Assembly: GCF_039555335.1 (NCBI RefSeq)
Contig: NC_092641.1
Span: forward strand, 33,877,548-33,941,547
Reading direction: 5' to 3'
DNA length: 64,000 nt
From: Amphiura filiformis
Lineage: Eukaryota; Echinodermata; Ophiuroidea; Amphilepidida; Amphiuridae
Shown: positions 32,501 through 45,717 of the stretch, in pieces
How the letters are laid out: each line of letters starts with the position of its first letter
How positions within the stretch are numbered: position 1 is the first letter of the stretch
Notes under the pieces: generated by a model
Told to the model about the DNA's origin: nothing
Seen by the model: the letters and a program-made list of their open reading frames with translations, nothing else
Database searches by the model: none
Program-made: the position numbers and the translations under genes

Positions 32501-35500
32501 ATCGTGTGCCAAGGAATGTTTGCCTACAATATGTCATCAGGTAATCTGTGCCGCTAAAGTGTCATATTTTACGTGCAGCACAAGGGTGAAGTGCTAGTAA
32601 CCTCTCCCCTTGCTGTAAAATATCAAGTGTGGAAAAACGAATATCATCTTAATGTCATCGTGTGCCAAGGAATGTTTGCCTACAATATGTCATCAGGTAA
32701 TCTGTGCCGCTAAAGTGTCATCTTTTACGTGCCGCACAAGGGTGAAGTGCTAGTAACCTCTCCCCTTGCTGTAAAATATCATGTATGGAAAGAACGAATG
32801 TCATCCTAATGTCGTCGTGTGCAAAAGGTATGTGTGCCTACAGAAATATGTCATCAAGTAATTTAATATTACCGCAAAATGTCATCTTTAATTACGGCAC
32901 AAGGGTGATGTGCTAGTAACCTCTCCCCTTGCTGTAAAATATCAAGTGTGGAAGGAATGAATGTCATCTTAATGTCGTTGTGTGCCAAGAAATGTGTGCC
33001 TACAAAATGTCATCAAGTAATTTGTGCCGCGAAAATGTTATCTTTTATGTGCCGCACAAGGGTGAAGTGCTAGTAACCTCTCCCCTTGCTGTAAAATATC
33101 AAGTGTGGAAAGAACGAATATCATCTTAATGTCATCGTGTGCCAAGGAATGTTTGCCTACAATATGTCATCAGGTAATCTGTGCCGCTAAAGTGTCATAT
33201 TTTACGTGCAGCACAAGGGTGAAGTGCTAGTAACCTCTCCCCTTGCTGTAAAATATCAAGTGTGGAAAGAACGAATGTCATCTTAATGTCATCGTGTGCC
33301 AAGGAATGTTGACCTACAATATGTCATCAAGTAATCTGTGCCGCTAAAGTGTCATCTTTTACGTGCCGCACAAGGGTGAAGTGCTAGTAACCTCTCCCCT
33401 TGCTGTTAAATATCATGTATGGAAAGAACGAATGTCATCCTAATGTTGTCGTGTGCAAAAGGTATGTGTGCCTACAGAAACATGTCATCAAGTAATTCTT
33501 ACCGAAAAATGTCATATTTATTGCCGTGCGGCACAAGGGTGAAGTGCTAGTAACCTCTCCCCTTGCTGTAAAATATAATTTGTGGAAAGGAATGAATGTC
33601 ATCTTAATGTCGTCGTGTGCCAAGAAATGTGTGCCTACAAAATGTCATCAAGTAATTTGTGCCGCGAAAATGTTATCTTTTATGTGCCGCTCAAGGGCGA
33701 AGTGCTAGTAACCTCTCCCCGTGCTGTAAAATATCAAGTGTGGAAAAACGAATATCATCTTAATGTCATCGTGTGCCAAGGAATGTTTGCCTACAATATG
33801 TCATCAGGTAATCTGTGCCGCGAAAGTGTCATCTTTTACGTGCCGCACAAGGGTGAAGTGCTAGTAACCTCTCCCTTGCTGTAAAATATCAAGTGTGGAA
33901 AAAATGAATATCATCTTAATGTCATCGTGTGCCAAGGAATGTTTGCCTACAATATGTCATCAGGTAATCTGTGCCGCGAAAGTGTCATCTTTTACGTGCC
34001 GCACAAGGGTGAAGTGCTAGTAACCTCTCCCCTTGCTGTAAAATATCATGTATGGAAAGAACGAATGTCATCCTAATGTCGTCGTGTGCAAAAGGTATGA
34101 TTCAGATTCAGATGTGTGCCTACAGAAATATGTCATCAAGTAATAATTACCGCAAAATGTCATCTTTAATTGCGGCACAAGGGTGATGTGCTAGTAACCT
34201 CTCCCCTTGCTGTAAAATATCAAGTGTGGAAAAAACGAATACCGGTATCATCTTAATGTCATCGTGTGCCAAGGAATGTTTGAATACAATATGTCATCAA
34301 GTAATCTGTGCCGCTAAATTGTTATCTTTACGTGCCGCACAAGGGTGAAGTGCTAGTAACCTCTCCCCTTGCTGTAAAATATCAAGTGTGGAAAGAACGA
34401 ATGTCATCTTAATGTCATCGTGTGCCAAGGAATGTTGACCTACAATATGTCATCAAGTAATCTGTGCCACTAAAGTGTCATCTTTTACGTGCCGCACAAG
34501 GGTGAAGTGCTAGTAACCTATCCCCTTGCTGTAAAATATCAAGTGTGGAAAGAACGAATGTCATCTTAATGTCATCGTGTGCCAAGGAATGTTGACCTAC
34601 AATATGTCATCAAGTAATCTGTGCCGCTAAAGTGTCATCTTTTATGTGCCGCACAAGGGTGAAGTGCTAGTAACCTCTCCCCTTGCTGTAAAATATCATG
34701 TATGGAAAGAACGAATGTCATCCTAATGTCGTCGTGTGCAAAAGGTATGTGTGCCTACAGAAATATGTCATCAAGTAATTATTACCGCAAAATGTCATCT
34801 TTAATTACGGCACAAGGGTGATGTGCTAGTAACCTCTCCCCTTGCTGTAAAATATCAAGTGTGGAAGGAATGAATGTCATCTTAATGTCGTTGTGTGCCA
34901 AGAAATGTGTGCCTACAAAATGTCATCAAGTAATTTGTGCCGCGAAAATGTTATCTTTTATGTGCCGCACAAGGGTGAAGTGCTAGTAACCTCTCCCCTT
35001 GCTGTAAAATATCAAGTGTGGAAAGAACGAATGTCATCTTAATGTCATCGTGTGCCAAGGAATGTTGACCTACAATATGTCATCAAGTAATCTGTGCCGC
35101 TAAAGTGTCATCTTTTACGTGCCGCACAAGGGTGAAGTGCTAGTAACCTCTCCCCTTGCTGTTAAATATCATGTATGGAAAGAACGAATGTCATCCTAAT
35201 GTTGTCGTGTGCAAAAGGTATGTGTGCCTACAGAAACATGTCATCAAGTAATTCTTACCGAAAAATGTCATATTTATTGCCGTGCGGCACAAGGGTGAAG
35301 TGCTAGTAACCTCTCCCCTTGCTGTAAAATATAATTTGTGGAAGGAATGAATGTCATCTTAATGTCGTCGTGTGCCAAGAAATGTGTGCCTACAAAATGT
35401 CATCAAGTAATTTGTGCCGCGAAAATGTTATCTTTTATGTGCCGCTCAAGGGCGAAGTGCTAGTAACCTCTCCCCGTGCTGTAAAATATCAAGTGTGGAA

Positions 35501-38500
35501 AAAACGAATATCATCTTAATGTCATCGTGTGCCAAGGAATGTTTGCCTACAATATGTCATCAGGTAATCTGTGCCGCGAAAGTGTCATCTTTACGTGCCG
35601 CACAAGGGTGAAGTGCTAGTAACCTCTCCCCTTGCTGTAAAATATCAAGTGTGGAAAAAACGAATATCATCTTAATGTCATCGTGTGCCAAGGAATGTTT
35701 GCCTACAATATGTCATCAGGTAATTTGTGCCGCGAAAGTGTCATCTTTTTCGTGCGGCACAAAGGGTGAAGTGCTAGTAACCTCTCCCTTGCTGTAAAAT
35801 ATCAAGTGTGGAAAAACGAATATCATCTTAATGTCGTCGTGTGCCAAGGAATGTTTGCCTACAATATGTCATCAGGTAATCTGTGCCGCTAAAGTGTCAT
35901 CTTTACGTGCCGCACAAGGGTGAAGTGCTAGTAACCTCTCCCCTTGCTGTAAAATATCAAGTGTGGAAAAAACGAATATCATCTTAATGTCATCGTGTGC
36001 CAAGGAATGTTTGCCTACAATATGTCATCAAGTAATCTGTACCGCTAAAGTGTCATCTTTTACGTGCCCCACAAGTGTGAAGTGCTAGTAACCTCTCCCC
36101 TTGCTTTAAAATATCAAGTGTGGAAAGAACGAATGCCATCTTAATGCCATCGTGTGCCAAGGAATGTTTGCCTACAATATGTCACCAAGTAATCTGTGCC
36201 GCTAAAGTTTTATCTTTTACGTGCCACTCAAGGGTGAAGTGCTAGTAACCTCTCCCCTTGCTGTAAAATATCAAGTGTGGAAAGAACGAATGTCATCTTA
36301 ATGTCATCGTGTGCCAAGGAATGTTTGCCTACAATATGTCATCAAGTAATCTGTGCCGCTAAAGTGTCATCTTTTACGTGCCGCACAAGGGTGAAGTGCT
36401 AGTAACCTCTCCCCTTGCTGTAAAATATCAAGTGTGGAAAGAACGAATTCATCTTATCGTCGACGTGTGCCAAGAGATGTGCCTACAAAAATATGTCATC
36501 GACTAATTCGTACTGAAAAATTTCATCTTTTATGTGCTAGGGTGAAGTGCTAGTAACCTCTCCCCTTGCTGTTAAATATCATGTATGGAAAGAACGAATG
36601 TCATCCTGATGTCGTCGTGTGCAAAAGGTATGTGTGCCTACAGAAATATGTCATCAAGTAATTCTTACCGGAAAATGTCATCTTTAATTGCCGTGCCTGC
36701 CGCACAAGGGTGAAGTGCTAGTAACCTCTCCCCTTGCTGTAAGATATAATTTGTGGAAGGAATGAATGTCATCTTAATGTCGTCTTGTGCCAAGAAATGT
36801 GTGCCTACAAAAGATCATCAAGTAATTTGTTCCGCGAAAATGTTATCTTTTATGTGCCGCACAAGGATGAAGTGCTAGTAACCTCTCCCCTTGCTGTAAA
36901 ATATCAAGTGTGGAAAGAACGAATGTCATCTTAATGTCGTCGTGTGCCAAGGAATGTTTGCCTACAATATGTCATCAAGTAATCTGTGCCGCGAAAGTGT
37001 CATCTTTTACGTGCCGCACAAGGGTGAAGTGCTAGTAACCTCTCCCCTTGCTGTAAAATATCAAGTGTGAAAAGAACGAATTCATCTTATCGTCGACGTG
37101 TGTCAAGAGATGTGCCTACAAAAATATGTCATCGACTAATTCGTACTGAAAAAATGTCATCTTTTATTTGCTACATAAGGGTGAAGTGCTAGTAACCTCT
37201 CCCCTTGCTATAAAATATCAAGTATGGAAAGAACGAATGCCATCTTAATGTCATCGTGTGCCAAGGAATGTTTGTCTACAATATGTCATCAAGTAATCTG
37301 TGCCGCTAAAGTGTCATCTTTTACGTGCCCCACAAGGGTGAAGTGCTAGTAACCTCTCCCCTTGCTGTAAAATATCAAGTGTGGAAAGAACGAGTGTCAT
37401 CTTAATGTCGTCGTGTGCCAAGGAATGTTTGCCTACAATATGTAATAATTTGTGCCGCGAAAGTGTCATCTTTTACGTGCGGCACAAGGGTGAAGTGCTA
37501 GTAACCTCTCCCCTTGCTGATAAATATCAAGTGTGGAAAGAACGAATGTCATCTTAATGTCATCGTGTGCCAAGGAATGCTTGCCTACAATATGTCATCA
37601 GGAAATTTGTGCCGCTAAAGTGTCATCTTTTACTTGCCGCACAAGGGTGAAGTGCTAGTAACCTCTCCCCTAGCTGTAAAATATCAAATGTGGAAAGAAC
37701 GAATTTATCTTAACGTCGACGTGTGCCAAGAGATGTGCCTACAAAAATATGTCATTGAGTAATTCGTACTGAAAAATGTCATCTTTTATTTGCTACACAA
37801 GGGTGAAGTGCTAGTAGCCTCTCCCCTTGCTGTTAAATATCATGTATGGAAAGAACGAATGTCATCCTAATGTCGTCGTGTGCAAAAGGTATGTGTGCCT
37901 ACAGAAATATGTCATCAAGTAATTTTTATCGAAAATGTCATCTTTAATTGCCGTGCCGCACAAGGGTGAAGTGCTAGTAACCTCTCCCCTTGCTGTAAAA
38001 TATAATTTGTGGAAGGAATGAATGTCATCTTAATGTCGTTGTGTGCCAAGGAATGTTGGCCTACAAAATGTCATCAAGTAATTTGTGCCGCTAAAGTGTC
38101 ATCTTTTACGTGCCGCACAAGGGTGAAGTGCTGGTAACCTCTCCCCTTGCTGCAAAATATCAAGTGTGGAAAGAACGAGTGTCATCTTAATGTCGTCGTG
38201 TGCCAAGGAATGTTTGCCTACAATATGTAATCAAATAATGTGTGCCGCGAACGTGTCATCTTTTACGTGCGGCACAAGGGTGAAGTGCTAGTAACCTCTC
38301 CCTTGCTGTAAAATATCAAGTGTGGAAAAACGAATATCATCTTAATGTTATCGTGTGCCAAGGAATGTTTGCCTATCTTTTATGTGCCGCGCAAGGGCGA
38401 AGTGCTAGTAACCTCTCCCCTTGCTGTAAAATATCAAGTGTGGAAAGATCGAATGTCATCTTAAAGTCGTCGTGTGCCAATTAATGTTTGCCTACAATAT

Positions 38501-40494
38501 GTCATCAAGTAAGCTGTGCCGCAAATTTGTCATCTTTTACGTGCCACACAAGGGTGAAGTGCTAGTAACCTCTCCCCTTGCTGCAAAATATCAAGTGTGG
38601 AAAGAACGAGTGTCATCTTAATGTTGTCGTGTGCCAAGGAATGTTTGCCTACAATATGTAATCAAATAATGTGTGCCGCGAAAGTGTCATCTTTTACGTG
38701 CGGCACAAGGGTGAAGTGCTAGTAACCTCTCCCCTTGCTGTAAAATATCAAGTGTGGAAAAAACGAATATCATCTGAATGTCATCGTGTGCCAAGGAATG
38801 TTTGCCTACAATATGTCATCAAGTAATTTGTGCCGCGAAAATGTTATCTTTTATGTGCCGCTCAAGGGCGAAGTGCTAGTAACTGACCTCTCCCCTTGCT
38901 GTAAAATAGTAAGTGTGGAAAGACCGAATATCATCTTAATGTCGTCGTGTGCCAAGGAATGTTTGCCTACAATATGTCATCAAGTAATCTGTGCCGCTAA
39001 AGTGTCATCTTTTACGTACCGCACAAGGGTGAAGTGCTAGTAACCTCTCCCCTTGCTGTAAAATATCAAGTGTGGAAAGACCGAATGTCATCTTAATGTC
39101 GTCGTGTGCCAAGGAATGTTTGCCTACAATATGTCATCAAGTAATCTGTGCCGCAAATGTGTCATATTTTACGTGCTGCTCAAGGGTGAAGTGCTAGTAA
39201 CCTCTCCCCTTGCTGCAAAATATCAAGTGTGGAAAGAACGAGTGTCATCTTAATGTCGTCGTGTGCCAAGGAATGTTTGCCTACAAAATGTAATCAAATA
39301 ATGTGTGCCGCGAAAGTGTCATCTTTTACGTGCGGCACAAGGGTGCAGTGCTAGTAACCTCTCCCCTTGCTGTAAAATATCAAGTGTGGAAAAAACGAAT
39401 ATCATCTTAATGTCATCGTGTGCCAAGGAATGTTTGCCTACAATATGTCATCAGGTAATCTGTGCCGCTAAAGTGTCATCTTTTACGTGCCGCACAAGGG
39501 TGAAGTGCTAGTAACCTCTCCCCTTGCTGTAAAATATCAAGTGTGGAAAAAACGAATATCATCAAAATGTCATCGTGTGCCAAGGAATGTTTGCCTACAA
39601 TATGTCATCAAGTAATCTGTGCCACTAAAGTGTCATCTTTTACGTGCCGCACAAGGGTGAAGTGCTAGTAACCTCTCCCCTTGCTGTAAAATATCAAGTG
39701 TGGAAAGAACGAATGTCATCTTAATGTCATCGTGTGCCAAGGAATGTTGGTCTACAATATGTCATCAAGTAATCTGTGCCGCTAAAGTGTCATCTTTTAC
39801 GTGCCCCACAAGGGTAGTAACCTCTCCCCTGCTGTAAAATATCAAGTGTGGAAAGAACGAATTCATCTTAACGTCGATGTTTGTCAAGAGATGTGCCTAC
39901 AAAAATATGTCATCGAGTAATTCGTACTGAAAAATGTCATCTTTTATGTGCTACACAAGGGTGAAATGCTAGTAACCTCTCCCTTGCTGTTAAATATCAT
40001 GTATGGAAAGAACGAATGTCATCCTAAGGTCGTCGTGCGCCAAGAAATGTGTGCCTACAAAATGTCATCAAGTAATTTGTGCCGCGAAAATGTTATCTTT
40101 TATGTGCTACACAAGGGTGAAGTGCTAGTAACCTCTCTCCTTGCTGTTAAATATCAAGTGTGGAAAGAACGAATGTCATCCTAATGTCGTCATGTGCAAA
40201 AGGTATGTGTGCCTAGAGAAATATGTCATCAAGTAATTCGTATCGAAAATGTTATCTTTTATGTGCCGCACAAGGGTGAAGTGCTAGTAACCTCTCCCTT
40301 GCTGTAAAATATAAAGGGTGGAAAGAACGAATGTCATCTTAATGTCAAAGTGTGCAAAGGAATTTATGCCTACAATATGTCATCAAGTAATTTGTGCCGT
40401 AAAAGTGTCATCTTTTATGCGCCGCACAAGGGTGAAGTGCTAGTAACCTCTCCCCTTGCTGTAAAACATCAAGTGTGGAAATAACGAATTTATC
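26549..40494 (+). repeat. 157-bp satellite, main block (~89 units)
   Basis: Landmark spacing is typically 157 bp (for example 36231, 36388, 36864, 37021). The part GGTGAAGTGCTAGTAACCTC then TCCCCTTGCTGT is nearly invariant, while the CAAGGAATGTTTGCC part varies. At least four monomer classes exist: A (CAAGGAATGTTTGCC), B (TTATCGTCGACGTGTG), C (CATCCTAATGTCGTCGTGTG with CAAAAGGTATG) and D (AATTTGTGGAAGGAATGAAT). B-C-D triplets recur at about 28370, 29325, 32005, 36445 and 37690, a higher-order structure. 157 is not a multiple of three and the open frames differ between units, so it is not coding. Confidence 0.96.
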
Positions 40495-40498
40495 TTAA

Positions 40499-40904
40499 AG
40501 GGAGTCTCCGGCAATCATAACATGATGCCTTATATTTTAGAAAAATAATTATCAAGCACGAATCACATGGTTTTATTTAAAACAAACTCATGTTGACCAT
40601 AAAAACTAATAAAAACAGTCGGCTCTCAACACGCGATATTCAAAATTCTCGCGCCGAAATTGTCTAAGTGCAATGACGTAATGGTTATGTGTTCAATTGT
40701 CGTCAGCCTCCATTGTAATACTGGGACGTCATTGCAGTCGACAATTTCGGCGCCCGGGAATTTTGAATATCGCGTGTTGAGTGACGGATGTTTTATTCGT
40801 TTTGTGGTCACTATGAGTTTGTTTTAAATAAAACCATGTGATTCGTGCTTGATAATTATTTTCTTACATATAAGGCATAATGTTGTGATTGCCGGAGTCA
40901 TCCT
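40499..40904. mobile_element. Hairpin MITE AGGGAGTCTCCGGCAATCA, 406 bp, TTAA target duplication (copy 1)
   Basis: The TIRs extend ~170 bp with few mismatches, including AATTATCAAGCACGAATCAC then ATGGTTTTATTTAAAACAAA and AACACGCGATATTCAAAATT. TTAA flanks both sides (40495-40498, 40905-40908). The satellite supplies the empty site, ATCTTAATGTCG, so the 4-bp duplication is directly demonstrated. TTAA suggests piggyBac-type mobilisation. Confidence 0.95.
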
Positions 40905-40944
40905 TTAATGTCGTTGTGTGCCAAGGAATTTTTGCCTACAATAT

Positions 40945-41685
40945 CCCAGCAAACACAAAACCTTTTCGACATCATTCGCAAAAGGTTATAAAAGGTTGTC
41001 AGAAAACGTTTAAATGTCGGGTTATATAAAGTGTATATTAAGAGTATAAAACGTTTTTGATAATCTACTGCTCAGCAAACAAAAATGTTTAACAGAAAAC
41101 GTTTAAATGTCGGGTTATATAAAGGAATAAAAACGTTTTAATACTCTCTAAATTCCTAAGATTTAAAAATAAGTCTAAGAGACTTATTAGAAGGACAAAA
41201 CTTTGAAAAGACTTAAAATTCCAAAAACATTCTTGAAAACTTGATACAAAACATTCTAAACAGAATGTTATTTTGGAGTTGAAAAAATATTTTGCGAAAA
41301 ATGTTTGCCCAAAATATTTTCAATAACGTTTTAAAAACGTTTTCATGACCTTTATATAATCCGACATTTAAATGTTATTAAAAGGTTTTGAAAAAAGCAT
41401 TTTAAGAACATTTCTGTGTTTGCTGGGTTCAAATATTTAACATAATGTTATTTAAGTATTGACACAATATTTGGCAAAAATGTTTGCAAAAATAGTTTAC
41501 AATAACATTTTTTGAAAACATTTAAAAATATTGTTGTAGTGTGTTTTCATACAAAACGTTTTAAAACGTTATCATGACCTTTATATAACCCGACATTTTA
41601 ATGTTATTAAAACGTTTTTACCTAAACCAAAAGCCAAAATAAAACTTATTTAAAACGTTTTTAAAACGTTTTTGTGTTTGCTGGG
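40945..41685. mobile_element. CCCAGCAAACACAAAA element, 741 bp (copy 1)
   Basis: CCCAGCAAACACAAAA and TTTTGTGTTTGCTGGG form the ends. The empty site in the satellite is CCTACAATATGTCATC, and the filled site has AT on both sides, a 2-bp duplication. Subterminal words AAACGTTTAAATGTCGGGTT then ATATAAAG occur twice at the left and inverted twice at the right. Extra internal terminus-like words CTCAGCAAACAAAAATG (41083) and TGTGTTTGCTGGGTT (41415) suggest a compound or partly duplicated element. No transposase. Confidence 0.92.
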
Positions 41686-42090
41686 ATGTCATCAAGCAAT
41701 TTGTGCCGCGAAAATGTCATCTTTTATGTGCCGCACAAGGGTGAAGTGCTAGTAACCCTCCCTTGTGATAAAATATCAAGTGTGGAAAGAACGAATGTCA
41801 TTTTAATGTCGTCGTGGGCCAAAGAATGTTTGCCTACAATATGTCATCAAGTAATTCTAACCGGAAAGTGTCATATTTTACGTGCCGCACAAGTGTGAAG
41901 TGCTAGTAACCTCTCCCCTTGTTGTAAAATATCAAGTGTGAAAAGAATGAATATCATCTTAATGTCGACGTGTGCCAAGAGATGTGTGCCTACAAAAATA
42001 TGTCATCAAGTGATTTGTGCAAAGAATCATGTCGTCTTTTGTGATGATCAAATAAATCGTGCCAAGCAAATGTTAACCTTTGTGTGCCAC
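41686..42090 (+). repeat. 157-bp satellite, terminal degenerate block
   Basis: Two to three units resume at ATGTCATCAAGCAATTTGTG and decay after about 42000 (GTGCAAAGAATCATGTCGTC). Confidence 0.85.
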
Positions 42091-42716
42091 TAAATGAAGG
42101 TTCAATTGAAGCCATTTGGTGCATCATTTTATTTATGTTCACCCAGACATGTGACACACAACACATTATGGGTTTGACTTTGATTACATTGGGGGGTGGC
42201 AGGGCCCTGGTTGAAAAAGTGTAGGAGCCGATGCTGAGTGCTAGTCATCTTGCCCATTTTGTAATAGTGTGCCATATGTGTGCCAGAAGTAAACAATATC
42301 ATACATCAGGAACTTTGAAGTCAAATACTGTAAAAGTACTTTATTTCAGAAGCCATTCAATTTGGTGAATTCCCTGAGGAGTTCATATTAAAAAATTTTA
42401 TTTACAGTCTTACACCCCTTTATCCATACCTCTTTTACATATCTCTGTTTCTGACCATGTGAACTTCACATGCAGAATTACGCTAAATTCACTCACATGG
42501 TGTTAGCTAGCCACCCGTCCACCTGTCATTTTGGACGGACAGTGTGCTCTTGGGACAGGCAAGATTAATGCATGTAACATACGATAATTCTAAAAATAAG
42601 GCTTCAAATAAGGGTTAAGCGGTAGTAGCATCGGCCCATACATCATTGTTTGCAGCTGTTTGCCAAGAGATGCATGCTTACAATTACAAAAATATGTGTA
42701 GAGGAAGAATGTCAGC
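42091..42716. other. Unique flank, duplicated at 46866-47487
   Basis: Non-satellite AT-rich sequence with no ORF of note. Its only remarkable property is that it is repeated 4.77 kb downstream. Confidence 0.6.
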
Positions 42717-42720
42717 TTAA

Positions 42721-42847
42721 AGGGGCATTTCGTGATCCACAGTCTCATCCCCCACTTTTCCCAAAAAAGTTGAGATTTTTACACCACTGGATACCTCTGG
42801 CTACATAATGTTTATGTACCAAATATTTCTTGCAGATTAATTCGTTT
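42721..42847. mobile_element. Left part of MITE AGGGGCATTTCGTGATCC, cut by duplication breakpoint
   Basis: Same as the first ~127 bp of the element at 47492-47798. It ends abruptly at TTAATTCGTTT, where satellite sequence (ATCAAGTAATTTGTGCCG) begins. Confidence 0.88.
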
Positions 42848-45264
42848 ATCAAGTAATTTGTGCCGCTAAAGTGTCATCTTTTACGTGCCGCACAAGGGTG
42901 AAGTGCTGGTAACCTCTCCCCTTGCTGCAAAATATCAAGTGTGGAAAGAACGAGTGTCATCTTAATGTCGTCGTGTGCCAAGGAATGTTTGCCTACAATA
43001 TGTAATCAAATAATGTGTGCCGCGAACGTGTCATCTTTTACGTGCGGCACAAGGGTGAAGTGCTAGTAACCTCTCCCCTTGCTGTAAAATATCAAGTGTG
43101 GAAAAAACGAATATCATCTTAATGTTATCGTGTGCCAAGGAATGTTTGCCTATCTTTTATGTGCCGCGCAAGGGCGAAGTGCTAGTAACCTCTCCCCTTG
43201 CTGTAAAATATCAAGTGTGGAAAGATCGAATGTCATCTTAAAGTCGTCGTGTGCCAATTAATGTTTGCCTACAATATGTCATCAAGTAAGCTGTGCCGCA
43301 AATTTGTCATCTTTTACGTGCCACACAAGGGTGAAGTGCTAGTAACCTCTCCCCTTGCTGCAAAATATCAAGTGTGGAAAGAACGAGTGTCATCTTAATG
43401 TTGTCGTGTGCCAAGGAATGTTTGCCTACAATATGTAATCAAATAATGTGTGCCGCGAAAGTGTCATCTTTACGTGCGGCACAAGGGTGAAGTGCTAGTA
43501 ACCTCTCCCTTGCTGTAAAATATCAAGTGTGGAAAAACGAATATCATCTGAATGTCATCGTGTGCCAAGGAATGTTTGCCTACAATATGTCATCAAGTAA
43601 TTTGTGCCGCGAAAATGTTATCTTTTATGTGCCGCTCAAGGGCGAAGTGCTAGTAACTGACCTCTCCCTTGCTGTAAAATAGTAAGTGTGGAAAGACCGA
43701 ATATCATCTTAATGTCGTCGTGTGCCAAGGAATGTTTGCCTACAATATGTCATCAAGTAATCTGTGCCGCTAAAGTGTCATCTTTTACGTACCGCACAAG
43801 GGTGAAGTGCTAGTAACCTCTCCCCTTGCTGTAAAATATCAAGTGTGGAAAGACCGAATGTCATCTTAAAGTCGTCGTGTGCCAAGGAATGTTTGCCTAC
43901 AATATGTCATCAAGTAATCTGTGCCGCAAATGTGTCATATTTTACGTGCTGCTCAAGGGTGAAGTGCTAGTAACCTCTCCCCTTGCTGCAAAATATCAAG
44001 TGTGGAAAGAACGAGTGTCATCTTAATGTCGTCGTGTGCCAAGGAATGTTTGCCTACAAAATGTAATCAAATAATGTGTGCCGCGAAAGTGTCATCTTTT
44101 ACGTGCGGCACAAGGGTGCAGTGCTAGTAACCTCTCCCCTTGCTGTAAAATATCAAGTGTGGAAAAACGAATATCATCTTAATGTCATCGTGTGCCAAGG
44201 AATGTTTGCCTACAATATGTCATCAGGTAATCTGTGCCGCTAAAGTGTCATCTTTTACGTGCCGCACAAGGGTGAAGTGCTAGTAACCTCTCCCTTGCTG
44301 TAAAATATCAAGTGTGGAAAAACGAATATCATCAAAATGTCATCGTGTGCCAAGGAATGTTTGCCTACAATATGTCATCAAGTAATCTGTGCCACTAAAG
44401 TGTCATCTTTTACGTGCCGCACAAGGGTGAAGTGCTAGTAACCTCTCCCTTGCTGTAAAATATCAAGTGTGGAAAGAACGAATGTCATCTTAATGTCATC
44501 GTGTGCCAAGGAATGTTGGTCTACAATATGTCATCAAGTAATCTGTGCCGCTAAAGTGTCATCTTTTACGTGCCCCACAAGGGTAGTAACCTCTCCCCTG
44601 CTGTAAAATATCAAGTGTGGAAAGAACGAATTCATCTTAACGTCGATGTTTGTCAAGAGATGTGCCTACAAAAATATGTCATCGAGTAATTCGTACTGAA
44701 AAATGTCATCTTTTATGTGCTACACAAGGGTGAAATGCTAGTAACCTCTCCCCTTGCTGTTAAATATCATGTATGGAAAGAACGAATGTCATCCTAATGT
44801 CGTCGTGCGCCAAGAAATGTGTGCCTACAAAATGTCATCAAGTAATTTGTGCCGCGAAAATGTTATCTTTTATGTGCTACACAAGGGTGAAGTGCTAGTA
44901 ACCTCTCTCCTTGCTGTTAAATATCAAGTGTGGAAAGAACGAATGTCATCCTAATGTCGTCATGTGCAAAAGGTATGTGTGCCTAGAGAAATATGTCATC
45001 AAGTAATTCGTATCGAAAATGTTATCTTTTATGTGCCGCACAAGGGTGAAGTGCTAGTAACCTCTCCCCTTGCTGTAAAATATAAAGGGTGGAAAGAACG
45101 AATGTCATCTTAATGTCAAAGTGTGCAAAGGAATTTATGCCTACAATATGTCATCAAGTAATTTGTGCCGTAAAAGTGTCATCTTTATGCGCCGCACAAG
45201 GGTGAAGTGCTAGTAACCTCTCCCCTTGCTGTAAAACATCAAGTGTGGAAATAACGAATTTATC
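42848..45264 (+). repeat. 157-bp satellite within copy 2
   Basis: About 15 units, aligned one-to-one with 38073-40494. Many read CTCTCCCTTG (one C fewer) where copy 1 has CTCTCCCCTTG. Confidence 0.93.
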
Positions 45265-45268
45265 TTAA

Positions 45269-45677
45269 AGGGAGTCTCCGGCAATCATAACATGATGCCT
45301 TATATTTTAGAAAAATAATTATCAAGCACGAATCACATGGTTTTATTTAAAACAAACTCATGTTGACCATAAAAACTAATAAAAACAGTCGGCTCTCAAC
45401 ACGCGATATTCAAAATTCTCGCGCCGAAATTGTCTAAGTGCAATGACGTAATGGTTATGTGTTCAATTGTCGTCAGCCTCCATTGTAATACTGGGACGTC
45501 ATTGCAGTCGACAATTTCGGCGCCCGGGAATTTTGAATATCGCGTGTTGAGTGACGGATGTTTTTATTCGTTTTTGTGGTCACTATGAGTTTGTTTTAAA
45601 TAAAACCATGTGATTCGTGCTTGATAATTATTTTTCTTACATATAAGGCATAATGTTGTGATTGCCGGAGTCATCCT
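45269..45677. mobile_element. Hairpin MITE AGGGAGTCTCCGGCAATCA, copy 2
   Basis: Duplicate of 40499-40904 with a few extra T bases in T-runs. TTAA on both sides. Confidence 0.94.
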
Positions 45678-45717
45678 TTAATGTCGTTGTGTGCCAAGGA
45701 ATTTTTGCCTACAATAT

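Larger units (their letters stand above)
38073..42847 (+). repeat. 4.77 kb tandem segmental duplication, copy 1
   Basis: Collinear with 42848-47620 at an offset of 4770-4775 bp, including the satellite, two MITEs and the unique stretch. Most differences are one-base changes in homopolymer length. The right breakpoint falls inside the MITE that is whole only in copy 2. Confidence 0.93.

Noticed and set aside
24620..42090. CRISPR-like array
   Set aside because: Repeat and spacer are not separable: the whole 157-bp unit repeats, spacers are not unique, and the DNA is clearly animal.
26769..44954. Many open frames of 60-107 codons reading ...KGEVLVTSPLAVKYQVWKERMSS and variants as a possible repetitive protein
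   Set aside because: They are translations of the 157-bp satellite in different frames. The unit length is not a multiple of three, and stops fall at the same monomer sites.
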